Shown one piece after another: positions 41,601-50,252 of a stretch of DNA of 63,348 nucleotides. How positions within the stretch are numbered: the first letter of the stretch is position 1; each line of letters starts with the position of its first letter. Source of the DNA: an uncultured Clostridia bacterium (GTDB taxonomy: Bacteria > Bacillota > Clostridia > Christensenellales > Borkfalkiaceae); the NCBI GenBank assembly GCA_947626935.1, contig CANQUD010000006.1, positions 1 to 63,348 on the forward strand, given 5' to 3'. The translations under genes and the position numbers were made by a program. The notes beneath the pieces were generated by a model that was not told the origin of the DNA, ran no database searches, and was given only the letters and a program-made list of their open reading frames with translations.

Positions 41601-43157
41601 ATGTTCAAAATAACACAGGAGCAACAAAAGAAAATGAAGATCGCCATGACGGGCGTCAGCGGAAATATGGGAAGAGAGGCGCTCAAACAGACCCTCGAAC
41701 TCGGCAACGTCCAATTCGTCCGCGTCCTTCTCTCATGGAGAAAACGCAACAATAAACTCGCAAAAAAGCTCAAAAAACAGTACGGGGACCGCATCGGGAT
41801 CGTGCGCGGTTCCGTCGCGGATAAAAATATCTGCAAGGCGCTCGTTGCGGGCATGAACTACGTCGTCCACATGGCGGCAGTCATTCCGCCCCGCTCGGAC
41901 AACGACTTCGAGGCGAGCGAAGAGTGCAATCTCACGGGCACGATGGCGCTTGCGGACGCCGTCTTTGAGGAAGATCCCCAGCCCAAGTTCATCCATATCT
42001 CCACGGTCGCCCTCTACGGCAACCGCAACGAGAAGCATCCCTTCGGCAGAGTGGGCGATCCCCTCATCATCTCCCCCTTCGACACCTACGCCATGCACAA
42101 GCTCAAGGCGGAGCGGTACGTTCTGGAACGGGGCATCAAGACCTTTGCCGTGCTCCGCCAGACGGCGATGCTCCACCCGAACATGCTAAACGACAACGTC
42201 AGCGACGGCTTGATGTTCCATACCTGCGTCAATGCCCCCTTGGAATGGGTCAGCTCGCGGGACAGCGGCTATCTCATCAAGCGCATTCTCGAGCGCGATT
42301 CCGCCGCGGAAGTCCCCGAATTCTGGTGCAAAATCTACAACATCGGCGCGGGAAAGAAGGGCATGGCGACGGGCTATGACACCTTCAAATACGGATTCGG
42401 ACTCATCGGCGGCTCGGCGGAGAAGTTTTTCAGACCCGAATGGCTCTCCCGGCGCAATTTCCACGGTCTGTGGTACTATGACGGGAATGAACTCGAGGAA
42501 CTCTTTCACTATCAAAGGGACGGCATGGAGAGCTATTGGCAGGAGATCGGGCGTCGGCACAAGCTCTTCAAGCTCGCCAAGATCGTGCCCAAAAAACTCA
42601 TCGACCTCTTCCTCTTCCGCAGGCTCCTCAAGACGCCGAACGCGCCCATGTATTGGAAAAAATCGGGCGACGATGCGCGTGTTTACGCCTATTTCGGTCC
42701 CGATGAAGTCCCGACGGACTGGAAGGACGTCAAGCTCATCGCAAAGGGAGATTTCGGCGACTATGACGAAATGCGCGAGGTGAAAAACGCCGTTCTCCTC
42801 GATCACGGCTACGACGACAGAAAGCCCCTCTCCGACTGGACGAGGGACGATCTTGAGAGCGCGGCAAAATTCCGCGGCGGAGAATGCCTTTCGGCGGACC
42901 CGAAAGACCCCTACAAGGCGGCGAAATGGAGATGCCACGACGGGCACGAGTTCACCCTTTCTCCCTTTACCGTGCTGAAGGGCGGGCATTGGTGCCCCGT
43001 CTGTAGCTGCCCCGCCCCGTGGGACTTCGACCGTCAGGCGAAGTTTTCCCCCTATCTCGCACAAGTCTGGTATGACAGCCACGTCAAAAATGAGGACATG
43101 TGTTACGATTTGGACGGAAAAACGCCCATCATGCGACACATAGAGGAGCACGAATGA
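41601..43157 (+). CDS. Extended-SDR epimerase/dehydratase fused to a zinc-binding C-terminal domain
   Basis: A 518-residue fusion. Residues about 12-330 are an NAD(P)-binding extended SDR: MTGVSGNMGREAL (nucleotide loop), VVHMAAVIPP, STVALYGN and the catalytic Tyr-x-x-x-Lys in TYAMHK (near residue 163). Residues about 370-518 form a separate domain with KWRCHDGHEF and GGHWCPVCSCPAPWD, a Cys/His pattern typical of treble-clef zinc sites. I do not know this fusion by name. Two starts are possible: 41601, whose AAGGGG comes from repeat DNA, and 41634 (MKIAMTG), nearer the family N-terminus. The gene overlaps the next by 4 bp. Confidence 0.86.
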   Translation: MFKITQEQQKKMKIAMTGVSGNMGREALKQTLELGNVQFVRVLLSWRKRNNKLAKKLKKQYGDRIGIVRGSVADKNICKALVAGMNYVVHMAAVIPPRSDNDFEASEECNLTGTMALADAVFEEDPQPKFIHISTVALYGNRNEKHPFGRVGDPLIISPFDTYAMHKLKAERYVLERGIKTFAVLRQTAMLHPNMLNDNVSDGLMFHTCVNAPLEWVSSRDSGYLIKRILERDSAAEVPEFWCKIYNIGAGKKGMATGYDTFKYGFGLIGGSAEKFFRPEWLSRRNFHGLWYYDGNELEELFHYQRDGMESYWQEIGRRHKLFKLAKIVPKKLIDLFLFRRLLKTPNAPMYWKKSGDDARVYAYFGPDEVPTDWKDVKLIAKGDFGDYDEMREVKNAVLLDHGYDDRKPLSDWTRDDLESAAKFRGGECLSADPKDPYKAAKWRCHDGHEFTLSPFTVLKGGHWCPVCSCPAPWDFDRQAKFSPYLAQVWYDSHVKNEDMCYDLDGKTPIMRHIEEHE

Positions 43158-44014
43158 AGATCGTCTGCTGCTGTTTCTCTGGGACGGGAAACACGAAACA
43201 TGCCTGCGAGGCGCTGCTGTCGGAATTGGAAAAACGCGGACATATGACGTCGTTTTGCCCCATTCGGGCGGATGCGGACCGTCCCGAAACGGACGGGTGC
43301 GACTGCCTCATCGTCGGCTACCCCGTGCACGGGTTCAACGCCCCGAAGCCCGTCCTGAAGTTTCTGAAATCGCTGAAAAAGACAAAAAATGCGACCCCAT
43401 GTTATCTTTTACGGACGTCGGGGGAGCCGCTGCGGCTCAATGACGCCTCGGGGATCACGCCGAGACGCATTCTGAAGAAAAAGGGGTACCGCGTCTTGGG
43501 AGAGTTCCACTACGTGCTCCCCTACAACATCATCTTCCGTCATTCGGACGGCATGGCGTCGAGAATGGAGCTTGACCTCATGCGCCGCCTTCCCGAGGAC
43601 GCCGAAAGAGTCGCCGCCCTCTCCGAACGGAGAGTGAAGGTGGGACCGTTCCGCCGCTTCGTCTCCCTCGTCTGCAGGGTCGAACACACCGCAATGCCCG
43701 TCATCGGCAGACATTTCAAGGTGACGGAGAAGTGCATCGGCTGCGGAAAGTGCGCTTTGGTGTGCCCGCAGGGGAATATCCGCATGGAACAGAGCAAGCC
43801 CCGCTTCGGAAAGACGTGTGCGGGGTGCATGGGCTGTGCGTTTTCCTGCCCGCAGGACGCCGTCCGCCCTTCCCTCTTCAACGGGTGGAAAGTCAACGGC
43901 GCCTACTCCTTCGACGCTCCGCCCGCGACGGACGAGGAAGTCTGCAAGTACTGCCGCAAGGCATATCTGCGCTATTTCCACGAGAGCGAACAAAGCCACG
44001 ACCGCCCGTGTTGA
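43154..44014 (+). CDS. EFR1-type flavodoxin/ferredoxin fusion
   Basis: A 286-residue redox protein. The N-terminal flavodoxin-like domain starts KIVCCCFSGTGNTKHAC, and two 4Fe-4S sites follow: CIGCGKCALVCPQG (near residue 193) and CAGCMGCAFSCPQD (near 221). This is the EFR1-family layout. It starts inside the previous gene (ATGA overlap), so the SDR fusion protein and this electron carrier are probably a functional pair, perhaps a reductase and its electron donor (inference). Confidence 0.92.
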   Translation: MKIVCCCFSGTGNTKHACEALLSELEKRGHMTSFCPIRADADRPETDGCDCLIVGYPVHGFNAPKPVLKFLKSLKKTKNATPCYLLRTSGEPLRLNDASGITPRRILKKKGYRVLGEFHYVLPYNIIFRHSDGMASRMELDLMRRLPEDAERVAALSERRVKVGPFRRFVSLVCRVEHTAMPVIGRHFKVTEKCIGCGKCALVCPQGNIRMEQSKPRFGKTCAGCMGCAFSCPQDAVRPSLFNGWKVNGAYSFDAPPATDEEVCKYCRKAYLRYFHESEQSHDRPC

Positions 44015-44043
44015 GAATGTACCCTGAAATGTGAATATATGCG

Positions 44044-44077
44044 GTAGCGCCCGCCGACTTTCGTCGGCGGGCGCTAC
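44044..44077. terminator. Hairpin between convergent operons
   Basis: 14-bp perfect arms GTAGCGCCCGCCGA / TCGGCGGGCGCTAC around CTTTCG, between the EFR1 gene and the convergent LRR gene. The T-run is weak, but stability and position fit a bidirectional terminator. Confidence 0.75.
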
Positions 44078-44109
44078 GCTATTTCATACCTTTCTGATTT
44101 CACGATCGT

Positions 44110-44847
44110 TTATTTCGCAATTGAGTAAGTGATTTTCTTGTCTATAAGAAATTTTTCGGCGTAGGAATTTTCGGGAACGAGAAGTTCGGGCGAGCCGATC
44201 ATCGCAAAATTCACTTTGTCGATCTCTTCGAGCGAAGCGGGGAAAATGATCTTTTTGAAGGCATAGAAACAGATCGTGCCCGCGCCGATCCTTTTGACGC
44301 CTTCCGAAATGACAAGCGTATCCCCGAATACGGCGACAACGGACATGGTTTCGCGTTCGATGAGGCAGCCGCCTTCGGCATACTAATAGGGATTGTTTTC
44401 ATCGACGATGATCTTGGGATGCGTATCGAGTTTTTGCAGGAAAAACCCCTCGTAGATCTTCTTCACGGAAGCGGGAAGATAGAGCTTTTCGATGTCGCTT
44501 CCGCCGAATGCACGGACGCCGATCTCTTCCACGCCTTCGGGAATGCGGACTTCGCCCTTCACATCTTCAAGCATATTGAATGCAAAATCGAAAATACGCT
44601 TTACAGAGCCGTCGGAGGGGATCTTTGCGCCCTTTGCGGCGACGAGAAGGGTGCCCTTCTTCTTGCTGATGAGGCAGTTGTTCTTTCCATAGAATACGGG
44701 GTTCCCCTCTTCGACTTCGACAGATTCGAGTTCGCCGAAAAAGCCGACATATCCATCGACATTGAAGCCTTCCGCTTCTTTGGGAATAAAGAGGTGCTTT
44801 TCGTCTTCTTTGTCAAGTTCTACGATCACGTTGTTTTCGATCTTCAT
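44110..44847 (-). pseudogene. BspA-type LRR protein interrupted by an amber codon
   Basis: One 246-codon reading frame split by TAG at 44383-44385. The first 154 residues and the last 78 are the same BspA-like repeat type without signal peptide. The unit around the break (ENNPY-stop-YAEGGCLIERE) aligns with an earlier unit (EGNPVFYGKNNCLISK), so TAG stands where an aromatic residue is expected. The frame is unbroken otherwise. Nonsense mutation is most likely, since ppa shows that TAG is an ordinary stop here. Its ATG overlaps the preceding gene's stop (ATGA), making it the last gene of the SelO-like cassette. Confidence 0.8.
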
Positions 44848-45152
44848 ACATTCCCCTCATAATTTTTTGTAGACGGAGTATCATTAGACTCTATCGCTAC
44901 TTTGCCCATACGTCTAAGACATACGATAATTTGAAATCTATTCCATTTCGACTCATCTTTCGCTATGTTGTCTTGGGCAATTTCCAATGCAGTGGTAAAA
45001 CACTCTTTTGCTTGCGCCAAATTCTTCCTGTGGGACAATAAGATATTCCCTTGTCCAGTGTAATAAAAAACCACAAAATTACTATATTCTTTCTGTATGG
45101 AATTTAGACGCTCTGCGCAATCAAACATACCTGCATTAATGACTCCAGCCAT
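44844..45152 (-). CDS. Small TPR-like helical protein or fragment
   Basis: About 102 residues with two or three TPR-like helix pairs (FVVFYYTGQGNILLSHRK, AKECFTTALEIAQDNIAKDE, then WNRFQIIVCLRRMGKVA). The sequence looks like the C-terminal part of a larger TPR protein. The bases are more AT-rich than the neighbours, suggesting a different origin. ATG at 45152 lacks a good ribosome-binding site; a TTG overlapping the stop of the SelO-like gene is an alternative that keeps a plausible RRI-MAG N-terminus. It overlaps the LRR gene by 4 bp. Confidence 0.6.
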   Translation of the reverse strand: MAGVINAGMFDCAERLNSIQKEYSNFVVFYYTGQGNILLSHRKNLAQAKECFTTALEIAQDNIAKDESKWNRFQIIVCLRRMGKVAIESNDTPSTKNYEGNV

Positions 45153-45160
45153 GATGCGTC

Positions 45161-45949
45161 TCAATATTCTTCGTGCAAAAATGCTTTCAGTTGAAGGCAG
45201 ACCTCTGCTCCGTACAGGATCTCCTTCTCCCGCCGCTCCTCGGAAAGTTCCAACCCGAACGAACCGTCGAGATGCTTGATTCCGGGCGCCGTGACCCACT
45301 CGTAATCGATGATCTCGGCAAGCAGGGTCACGTTTCCGTAGTCGAGCGTGTCGTTGATGAACCCGTGCTTGTGCAATACTGCGACATGGTTTGCAAGCAC
45401 CTGTGCGAATTTTTGCGTGAAATCCGCCCGCGGGATCCCCCAATAGCGGCAACTTTCTCCAATCGCCCGCTCCCGCTCTTCTTCGGTCAGATACGTGAGG
45501 TCGGCAACGCGGTACGGACTCTTGACTTGCGTATAGATCAGGCAGGGGTCGACGAGCGCACCGTTCTTGAAGGTTACATCGGAAAGGAATCGATACCTTT
45601 CGGGAATGGGCGCATCGCAGATCCTCTTATAATACAAGACTTGCGGAAATTCATCCGAGAATTTTTCGATCTCACGGCTCACCGCGCTTTCCCGTTCGGC
45701 AGAACTGCGCGGATATAAACCGAAGATGAGTTCTTCGTCCTTCTTGGAATGATACACTTGCGGACCGCCGTAGGTCCAGCCGCCGCCCTTGACGGAGAGC
45801 CAATCGTGCTCCCCTCTTTGGATCGCGACCGCCCGCCCGTGGACGGGTGAAATGACGAGCGCCCCTGTATTTTCATAGAGAAACCCGTCGGGCAAAAACA
45901 TTCGCCCGAGAGATTCGCTTCCGAATACCTTGAATGTTTCTTTTTTCAT
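45161..45949 (-). CDS. SelO-like pseudokinase-fold protein
   Basis: A 262-residue protein that I align by eye with the SelO (YdiU) protein-AMPylase fold. HGRAVAIQRGEHDWLSVKGGG (36-56) matches the DGR...LKGAG region with Lys54. AVSREIEKF (89-97) matches the helix with the conserved Glu. HGFINDTLDYGNVTLLAEII (195-214) plus DYE (215-217) matches the HGVMNTDN...DYG block, keeping Asn206 and Asp215 as metal ligands. The residue before Asn206 is Gly, not Asp. At 262 residues it is about half of true SelO. It follows a 33-residue peptide gene across a terminator. Nucleotidyl transfer to a peptide or protein is possible but inferred. Confidence 0.7.
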   Translation of the reverse strand: MKKETFKVFGSESLGRMFLPDGFLYENTGALVISPVHGRAVAIQRGEHDWLSVKGGGWTYGGPQVYHSKKDEELIFGLYPRSSAERESAVSREIEKFSDEFPQVLYYKRICDAPIPERYRFLSDVTFKNGALVDPCLIYTQVKSPYRVADLTYLTEEERERAIGESCRYWGIPRADFTQKFAQVLANHVAVLHKHGFINDTLDYGNVTLLAEIIDYEWVTAPGIKHLDGSFGLELSEERREKEILYGAEVCLQLKAFLHEEY

Positions 45950-45965
45950 ACGTTTCTCCTGTCGG

Positions 45966-45996
45966 GAAAAATCCGTCGGGCACATTGCCCGACGGA
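45966..45996 (-). terminator. Attenuator between the small peptide gene and the SelO-like gene
   Basis: A perfect 11-bp stem TCCGTCGGGCA / TGCCCGACGGA with a 3-base loop and TTTTT on the minus strand, 12 bp after the peptide stop. Partial readthrough would give much peptide mRNA and less enzyme mRNA. Confidence 0.85.
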
Positions 45997-46007
45997 CCCT
46001 GTTTGAC

Positions 46008-46109
46008 TCAGCCGTTTCTTGCATTTCTGCCGCAGTTGTAATCATTCCATTTGCTGCAACCGACCATGTTGGCAGCGCTCTGGCTGACGACCTTCGTGAT
46101 CTTCAACAT
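46008..46109 (-). CDS. 33-residue peptide, candidate substrate of the SelO-like protein
   Basis: A short gene with an excellent ribosome-binding site (AGGAGG, 8 bases before ATG). The product begins MLKITKVVSQSAANMV and ends GCSKWNDYNCGRNARNG: a leader-like first half and a second half with two Cys, one Trp and one Tyr, as in ribosomally made modified peptides. It has its own terminator and lies directly before the SelO-like gene. No homologue is known to me. It is a real translated unit by signal strength, but its role is inferred. Confidence 0.65.
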   Translation of the reverse strand: MLKITKVVSQSAANMVGCSKWNDYNCGRNARNG

Positions 46110-46160
46110 CTCGCTCTCCTCCTTTTTTCGTATTTATCAATAGGTTTTTCGCCTTTGACA

Positions 46161-46286
46161 TCAACATTCCTCGACCCTGTTGACGGTGAAAAATTCGCCT
46201 TCATACTGCTTTTTGAACTTGTAGCTCGCCTCTGCCCTGTCGGAGGCAACGACGATAGTACAGGAAAGTCTTGTCCCCCATCCCAT
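46161..46286 (-). CDS. 41-residue small protein
   Basis: A short frame between the 236-residue gene and the 33-residue peptide. GGAG lies 8 bases before the ATG. The product begins MGWGTRLSCTIVV, has a charged middle (ASDRAEASYKFKKQYEG) and ends in a Cys. It fits the tight gene spacing of the operon (23 bp after one gene, 51 bp before the next). No family is recognised. Confidence 0.55.
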   Translation of the reverse strand: MGWGTRLSCTIVVASDRAEASYKFKKQYEGEFFTVNRVEEC

Positions 46287-46309
46287 TGTTTTATCTCCGC
46301 ATGTTCCCG

Positions 46310-47020
46310 TCAGCGCGTCTGCAAGTTGTCGAGCAAGCGGTTGAGCTGTGCCAGTGTTTTTGCCTTTGTCAAATCGTCCACCGTTGCATATTCGGAAGTA
46401 ACGACGCCGTTTCTGCGCTTGAATGCCCCGAACTCTTCGCATTGTTCAGGGCTGCACAAGATGAGTGCGGCATTCGCCTTTGCCCGATAAAATTGCACCC
46501 CGTCGTTCGGATCGGCGCTGGATTCGCCGAGCCAAGGGTTGTAGATCTGGTGATGCTCGTCCAAAATATCCTCGTCGGAAAGATTGTCAATATAATCCGA
46601 CGTAAATATCATGGAAACAACCAGCGACATCGTATTCATACTGGCTTTATGATCGACGCTCAAATAGTTCCCCGCAAAGACGAGCTTGCGGTTGATGGCG
46701 ACGATGTCTCCGGCTTCATCATAGCGATAGGCAACGCCTTTATCTTTGATCCAACTCTGCACGCCCGAAAAACCGTAATAATAGAATTCGTCATTCACCT
46801 GACTTGCGGGCACGCCGAATCCCCCTTCGCTTCTCGGCGCCGTGAAGAGCGCCATCGCATACGCTACACGGATCTCCTCCGCCTCGATCTCGGATGAAAC
46901 ATTCCAGAGTTCATCCATGACGGATGTCAGCTCTTTGAGGCTCATCGCACGATACTTTTGCTTGAACTGCTCCCGCAGCTGCTGTTCCTTTTTCTTTTTT
47001 CCGAAGTTGAAAAGTCCCAT
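46310..47020 (-). CDS. Hypothetical protein, first gene of the SelO-like cassette
   Basis: A 236-residue cytoplasmic protein of unknown family. It starts with a basic tail (MGLFNFGKKKKEQQLREQF), then helices (MSLKELTSVMDELWNVSSEIE), an aromatic stretch (NDEFYYYGFSGVQSWIKDKG) and an acidic region with HHQIYNPW. No catalytic motif is evident. It is the first gene after the promoter region shared with the divergent XRE gene and has a GGTGGAG ribosome-binding site. Confidence 0.82.
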   Translation of the reverse strand: MGLFNFGKKKKEQQLREQFKQKYRAMSLKELTSVMDELWNVSSEIEAEEIRVAYAMALFTAPRSEGGFGVPASQVNDEFYYYGFSGVQSWIKDKGVAYRYDEAGDIVAINRKLVFAGNYLSVDHKASMNTMSLVVSMIFTSDYIDNLSDEDILDEHHQIYNPWLGESSADPNDGVQFYRAKANAALILCSPEQCEEFGAFKRRNGVVTSEYATVDDLTKAKTLAQLNRLLDNLQTR

Positions 47021-47047
47021 ATTTCATCTCCACCTGTGATAAATTTC

Positions 47048-47111
47048 AAGTCGGATAAGACTTGCTTGCCGACATTATAACAAGTCTTTTTTTACTTGCG
47101 CATACTATAAT
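47048..47111. promoter_or_regulatory. Divergent promoter region with CAAGTC/GACTTG inverted repeats
   Basis: CAAGTC-N6-GACTTG (47048-47065) and CAAGT-N8-ACTTG (47081-47098) look like operators. Between and beside them lie an extended -10 for the leftward operon (TGTTATAAT, 47074-47082, minus strand) and TATAAT (47106-47111) for the rightward XRE gene. That -10 leaves no leader before the XRE start. Confidence 0.65.
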
Positions 47112-47117
47112 TTAGGT

Positions 47118-47318
47118 ATGAAGTTTGCCACACGGTTAAGGGAATTGCGAACAGAAAGAAAAATGAGCCAGATGGATCTGGCGCACGCAACGGGGATCAG
47201 TCAATCGGCGATCGCAAAGTGGGAGCTTTCAAAGACGGAGCCGACCGCGTCCTCGCTCATTGTTCTTTCGGAGTTTTTCGGCGAATCCGTTGACTATATT
47301 TTAGGCTTGTTGGACTGA
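47118..47318 (+). CDS. Small XRE-family HTH regulator of the cassette
   Basis: A 66-residue Cro/CI-type protein: MKFATRLRELRTERKMSQ, the HTH LAHATGISQSAIAKWE, and the tail SEFFGESVDYILGL. It is divergent from the SelO-like cassette and flanked by inverted repeats that overlap both promoters, so it probably represses the cassette and itself. Its ATG falls about 7 bases after the -10 box, which suggests a leaderless transcript. Half-sites like those near the other XRE gene at 17890-18090 suggest related binding specificity. Confidence 0.9.
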   Translation: MKFATRLRELRTERKMSQMDLAHATGISQSAIAKWELSKTEPTASSLIVLSEFFGESVDYILGLLD

Positions 47319-47502
47319 TGATCGAATGAAAAGAGGAAAGATCCCTTTGGATCTATGGAGTTCCGCCCGTTTGTCGGGATGCTTTCCGCATGACGAATGG
47401 AACGACACCCCTTCTGTCTCATCTTCGCCTCGACAGCTCCCCCTCAAGGGGGAGCCAAGAATTTTCGCCCCTGCCACCTCTCCGAGAGAGCAAACAATAT
47501 GC

Positions 47503-47529
47503 AAAAAAGCACCCAAAGGGTGCTTTTTT
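47503..47529. terminator. Bidirectional terminator between XRE gene and gyrA
   Basis: AAAAAAGCACCC / GGGTGCTTTTTT with an AAA loop. The 170 bp before it hold partial module E and module C/D pieces. Confidence 0.92.
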
Positions 47530-47549
47530 GTGCGATATGTTGCGTTTTT

Positions 47550-50108
47550 TTATTCTTCGGAAGGGTCCTCGGGTTCGGCTTCGACGGGAACGTCGGCGGC
47601 GGTCTCCTCGGGCGCTTCCACTTCCGCCTGATCGTCGCGGTCGGTGACGGCGACGGTCGCGATGATGCCCGCCCTGACGTTCATGAGCCTGACGCCGCGC
47701 GTGTTCCTGCCGATCGAGGAGATCGTGTCGGCGTGCATCCGTATGATGACGCCCGCGCTCGTGACGAGGAGAATGTCGTCCGCGTCGGAGACGAGCTTCA
47801 TCCCCGTAAGCGCACCCGTCTTTTCGTTGAATACGCCCGCCTTGATGCCCTTGCCCGCGCGGGACTGCAGTCTGTAGTCGTCGGGATCCGTCCTCTTTCC
47901 GTAGCCGTTTTCGGAGACGGTGAGAATATCATACCCCTCGCGGAGCACGAGCATGTCGACGACGCGGTCCTCTCCCTCGAGATTCATGCCGCGGACGCCC
48001 ATCGTGTCCCTTCCCATCGGGCGGGCGTCGCTCTCCTTGAAGCGGATACACTTGCCCGAATGCGAGGCGAGCATGACTTCGTCGCCGTCCTTCACGAACC
48101 GCACGGCGATGAGTTCGTCCCCTTCGACGATCTTAATTGCGATCTTCCCGCTCTTGAGGATATGGTCGAACTCGGTGGCGGGCGTCTTTTTCACGAGACC
48201 CTCGCGGGTCGCCATGATGAGGTAGCCCTCTTCGTTCCCGAGGACGGGCAGAACTGCCGCGATGCGCTCTCCCGCCGACAGCGGAAGGAGATTGACGATG
48301 GCTCTTCCTCTCGCCTGACGGTTCGCCTCGGGGATCATATAACCCTTGATGGAGTACACTTTTCCGAGGTTGGAGAAGAACAAAATGGGCACATGGGTCG
48401 AGCAAATGAACATATCGGAGACGAGGTCGTCCTCTTTCGGCTTGTGTGCCGTGATGCCGACGCCGCCCCTTCCCTGCGCCTTGTACTCGGCGACGGGAAT
48501 GCGCTTGACATAGCCGCCGTCCGTCATGGAAATGACGACGTCCTCTTCGTCGATGAGGTCCTCGTCCTCGATGTCGCCGTAGTCGACGGAGATCTCCGTC
48601 TTGCGCTCGGAGGGATATTTTGCCTTGATCGTCGTGAGGTCGTCGCGGATGATCTGCATGACTCTGTTCTCGTTTGCGAGGATGTCCTTGAGATCGGCGA
48701 TCGTGAGGTGGAGCTGTTCGAGTTCTTCCTTGAGCTTTTCGACCTCGAGGGAAGTGAGGCGCTGCAGTCTCATCTCGAGGATGGCGTTTGCCTGCCGCTC
48801 GGAGAGTTCGAATGCCGATGTAAGCTTTGCGCAGGCGTCGTTCTTGTCGGCGCTCTCCTTGATGATCTTGATGACTTCGTCGATGTTGGCGAGCGCGAGC
48901 ACAAGCCCTTCGACGATGTGCGCCCGCTCTTCCGTCTTTGAAAGGTCGTACTTCGTCCTGCGGCGGATGACGTCCTTCTGGTGCGCGAGGTAGTAGCTCA
49001 AGATGTCGCGGATGGAGAGGTAGCGCGGCTCGGTACCGTTCTCGACGAGGGCAAGCAGAATGATCCCGTCGGAGACCTGCAGATTGGTGTGCTTGTAGAG
49101 GGTGTTGAGGACGACCTGCGCGTTGGCGTCCTTCTTGCATTCGATGACGATGCGAAGCCCCTCTCTGCCCGATTCGTCGCGGATGTCCGAGATGCCCTCG
49201 ACGCGCTTATCCTTGACGAGGTCGGCGATCTGGATGACGAGCTGCGCCTTGTTGACCTGATAGGGAATTTCTGTTACGATGATGCGGCTTCGGACATTCG
49301 CGCCCGTGCCGTGCTCTTCGATCTCGCATTTTGAGCGGATGACGATGTTCCCCTGCCCCGTCCTGTATGCCTTGCGGATGCCGCTTCTGCCCATGATGAT
49401 GCCGCCCGTGGGGAAGTCGGGCGCGGGGATGAATTCCATGAGTTCCTCGACGGAGATGTCGGGGTTGTCGATCATGGCGATCGTGCCGTCGATGACCTCT
49501 GCAAGGTTGTGCGGCGGAATGTTCGTCGCCATGCCGACGGCAATGCCGTCCGACCCGTTCACGAGAAGGTTGGGGAAGCGGGCGGGGAGCACGGCGGGTT
49601 CCATCTCGATGCCGTCGAAGTTGGGGAAGAAGTCCACCGTCTCCTTGTCGAGGTCGCGGAGCATCTCGGCGGCGAGCTTGGTGAGCCTTGCTTCCGTATA
49701 ACGCATGGCTGCGGGCGGGTCACCGTCGACCGAGCCGAAGTTGCCGTGCCCGTCCACGAGCGGGAAGTTGATGGAGAAGTCCTGTGCGAGACGGACGAGC
49801 GCATCGTACACGGAGCTGTCGCCGTGGGGGTGGAATTTCCCCATGACGTCACCGACGATACGGGCGCACTTTCTGTACGCCTTGTCGTTGTAGAGACCCA
49901 TCTCGTGCATCGCATAGAGGATACGGCGGTGGACGGGTTTGAGACCGTCGCGGACGTCGGGGATCGCCCTCGATTTGTTGACCGCCATTGCATAGGCGAT
50001 GAAGGAACGCTTCAGCTCGTCGTTGACTTCAACGTCGAGGATCTTGGTCATTTCGAGCGTCTTTTTGAATTCATCCGTAAGCTCCGGACTTGTTTCTCTC
50101 TTTGCCAT
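47550..50108 (-). CDS. gyrA: DNA gyrase subunit A
   Basis: An 852-residue type II topoisomerase subunit that cuts and rejoins DNA. The N-terminal region ([20 protein letters not shown]) and the active-site Tyr in [10 protein letters not shown] (near residue 136) are intact, and the six-bladed C-terminal wrapping domain follows. The GyrA-box position reads QGRGGVG, where a basic residue is usual in place of Val. The tail is acidic ([11 protein letters not shown]). gyrB lies upstream on the same strand, separated by a small DUF559 gene and repeat DNA. Confidence 0.98.
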   Translation of the reverse strand: MAKRETSPELTDEFKKTLEMTKILDVEVNDELKRSFIAYAMAVNKSRAIPDVRDGLKPVHRRILYAMHEMGLYNDKAYRKCARIVGDVMGKFHPHGDSSVYDALVRLAQDFSINFPLVDGHGNFGSVDGDPPAAMRYTEARLTKLAAEMLRDLDKETVDFFPNFDGIEMEPAVLPARFPNLLVNGSDGIAVGMATNIPPHNLAEVIDGTIAMIDNPDISVEELMEFIPAPDFPTGGIIMGRSGIRKAYRTGQGNIVIRSKCEIEEHGTGANVRSRIIVTEIPYQVNKAQLVIQIADLVKDKRVEGISDIRDESGREGLRIVIECKKDANAQVVLNTLYKHTNLQVSDGIILLALVENGTEPRYLSIRDILSYYLAHQKDVIRRRTKYDLSKTEERAHIVEGLVLALANIDEVIKIIKESADKNDACAKLTSAFELSERQANAILEMRLQRLTSLEVEKLKEELEQLHLTIADLKDILANENRVMQIIRDDLTTIKAKYPSERKTEISVDYGDIEDEDLIDEEDVVISMTDGGYVKRIPVAEYKAQGRGGVGITAHKPKEDDLVSDMFICSTHVPILFFSNLGKVYSIKGYMIPEANRQARGRAIVNLLPLSAGERIAAVLPVLGNEEGYLIMATREGLVKKTPATEFDHILKSGKIAIKIVEGDELIAVRFVKDGDEVMLASHSGKCIRFKESDARPMGRDTMGVRGMNLEGEDRVVDMLVLREGYDILTVSENGYGKRTDPDDYRLQSRAGKGIKAGVFNEKTGALTGMKLVSDADDILLVTSAGVIIRMHADTISSIGRNTRGVRLMNVRAGIIATVAVTDRDDQAEVEAPEETAADVPVEAEPEDPSEE

Positions 50109-50252
50109 AATATCTCCTTTCGTTAGGTGCTGTGAACACCCCTTCCGTCACGCGCTTTGCACGTGCCACCCACCCCTCAAGGGGTGGGCAAGGCGGACTC
50201 TTGGATCCCCCTTGAGGGGGAGCTCCGCCATAGGCGGTGAGGGGGTGTTGTA

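Noticed and set aside
44110-44847. Reassignment of TAG as a sense codon
   Set aside because: ppa ends in TAG at a normal family length, and no pyrrolysine or suppressor genes are seen, so a nonsense mutation is simpler.
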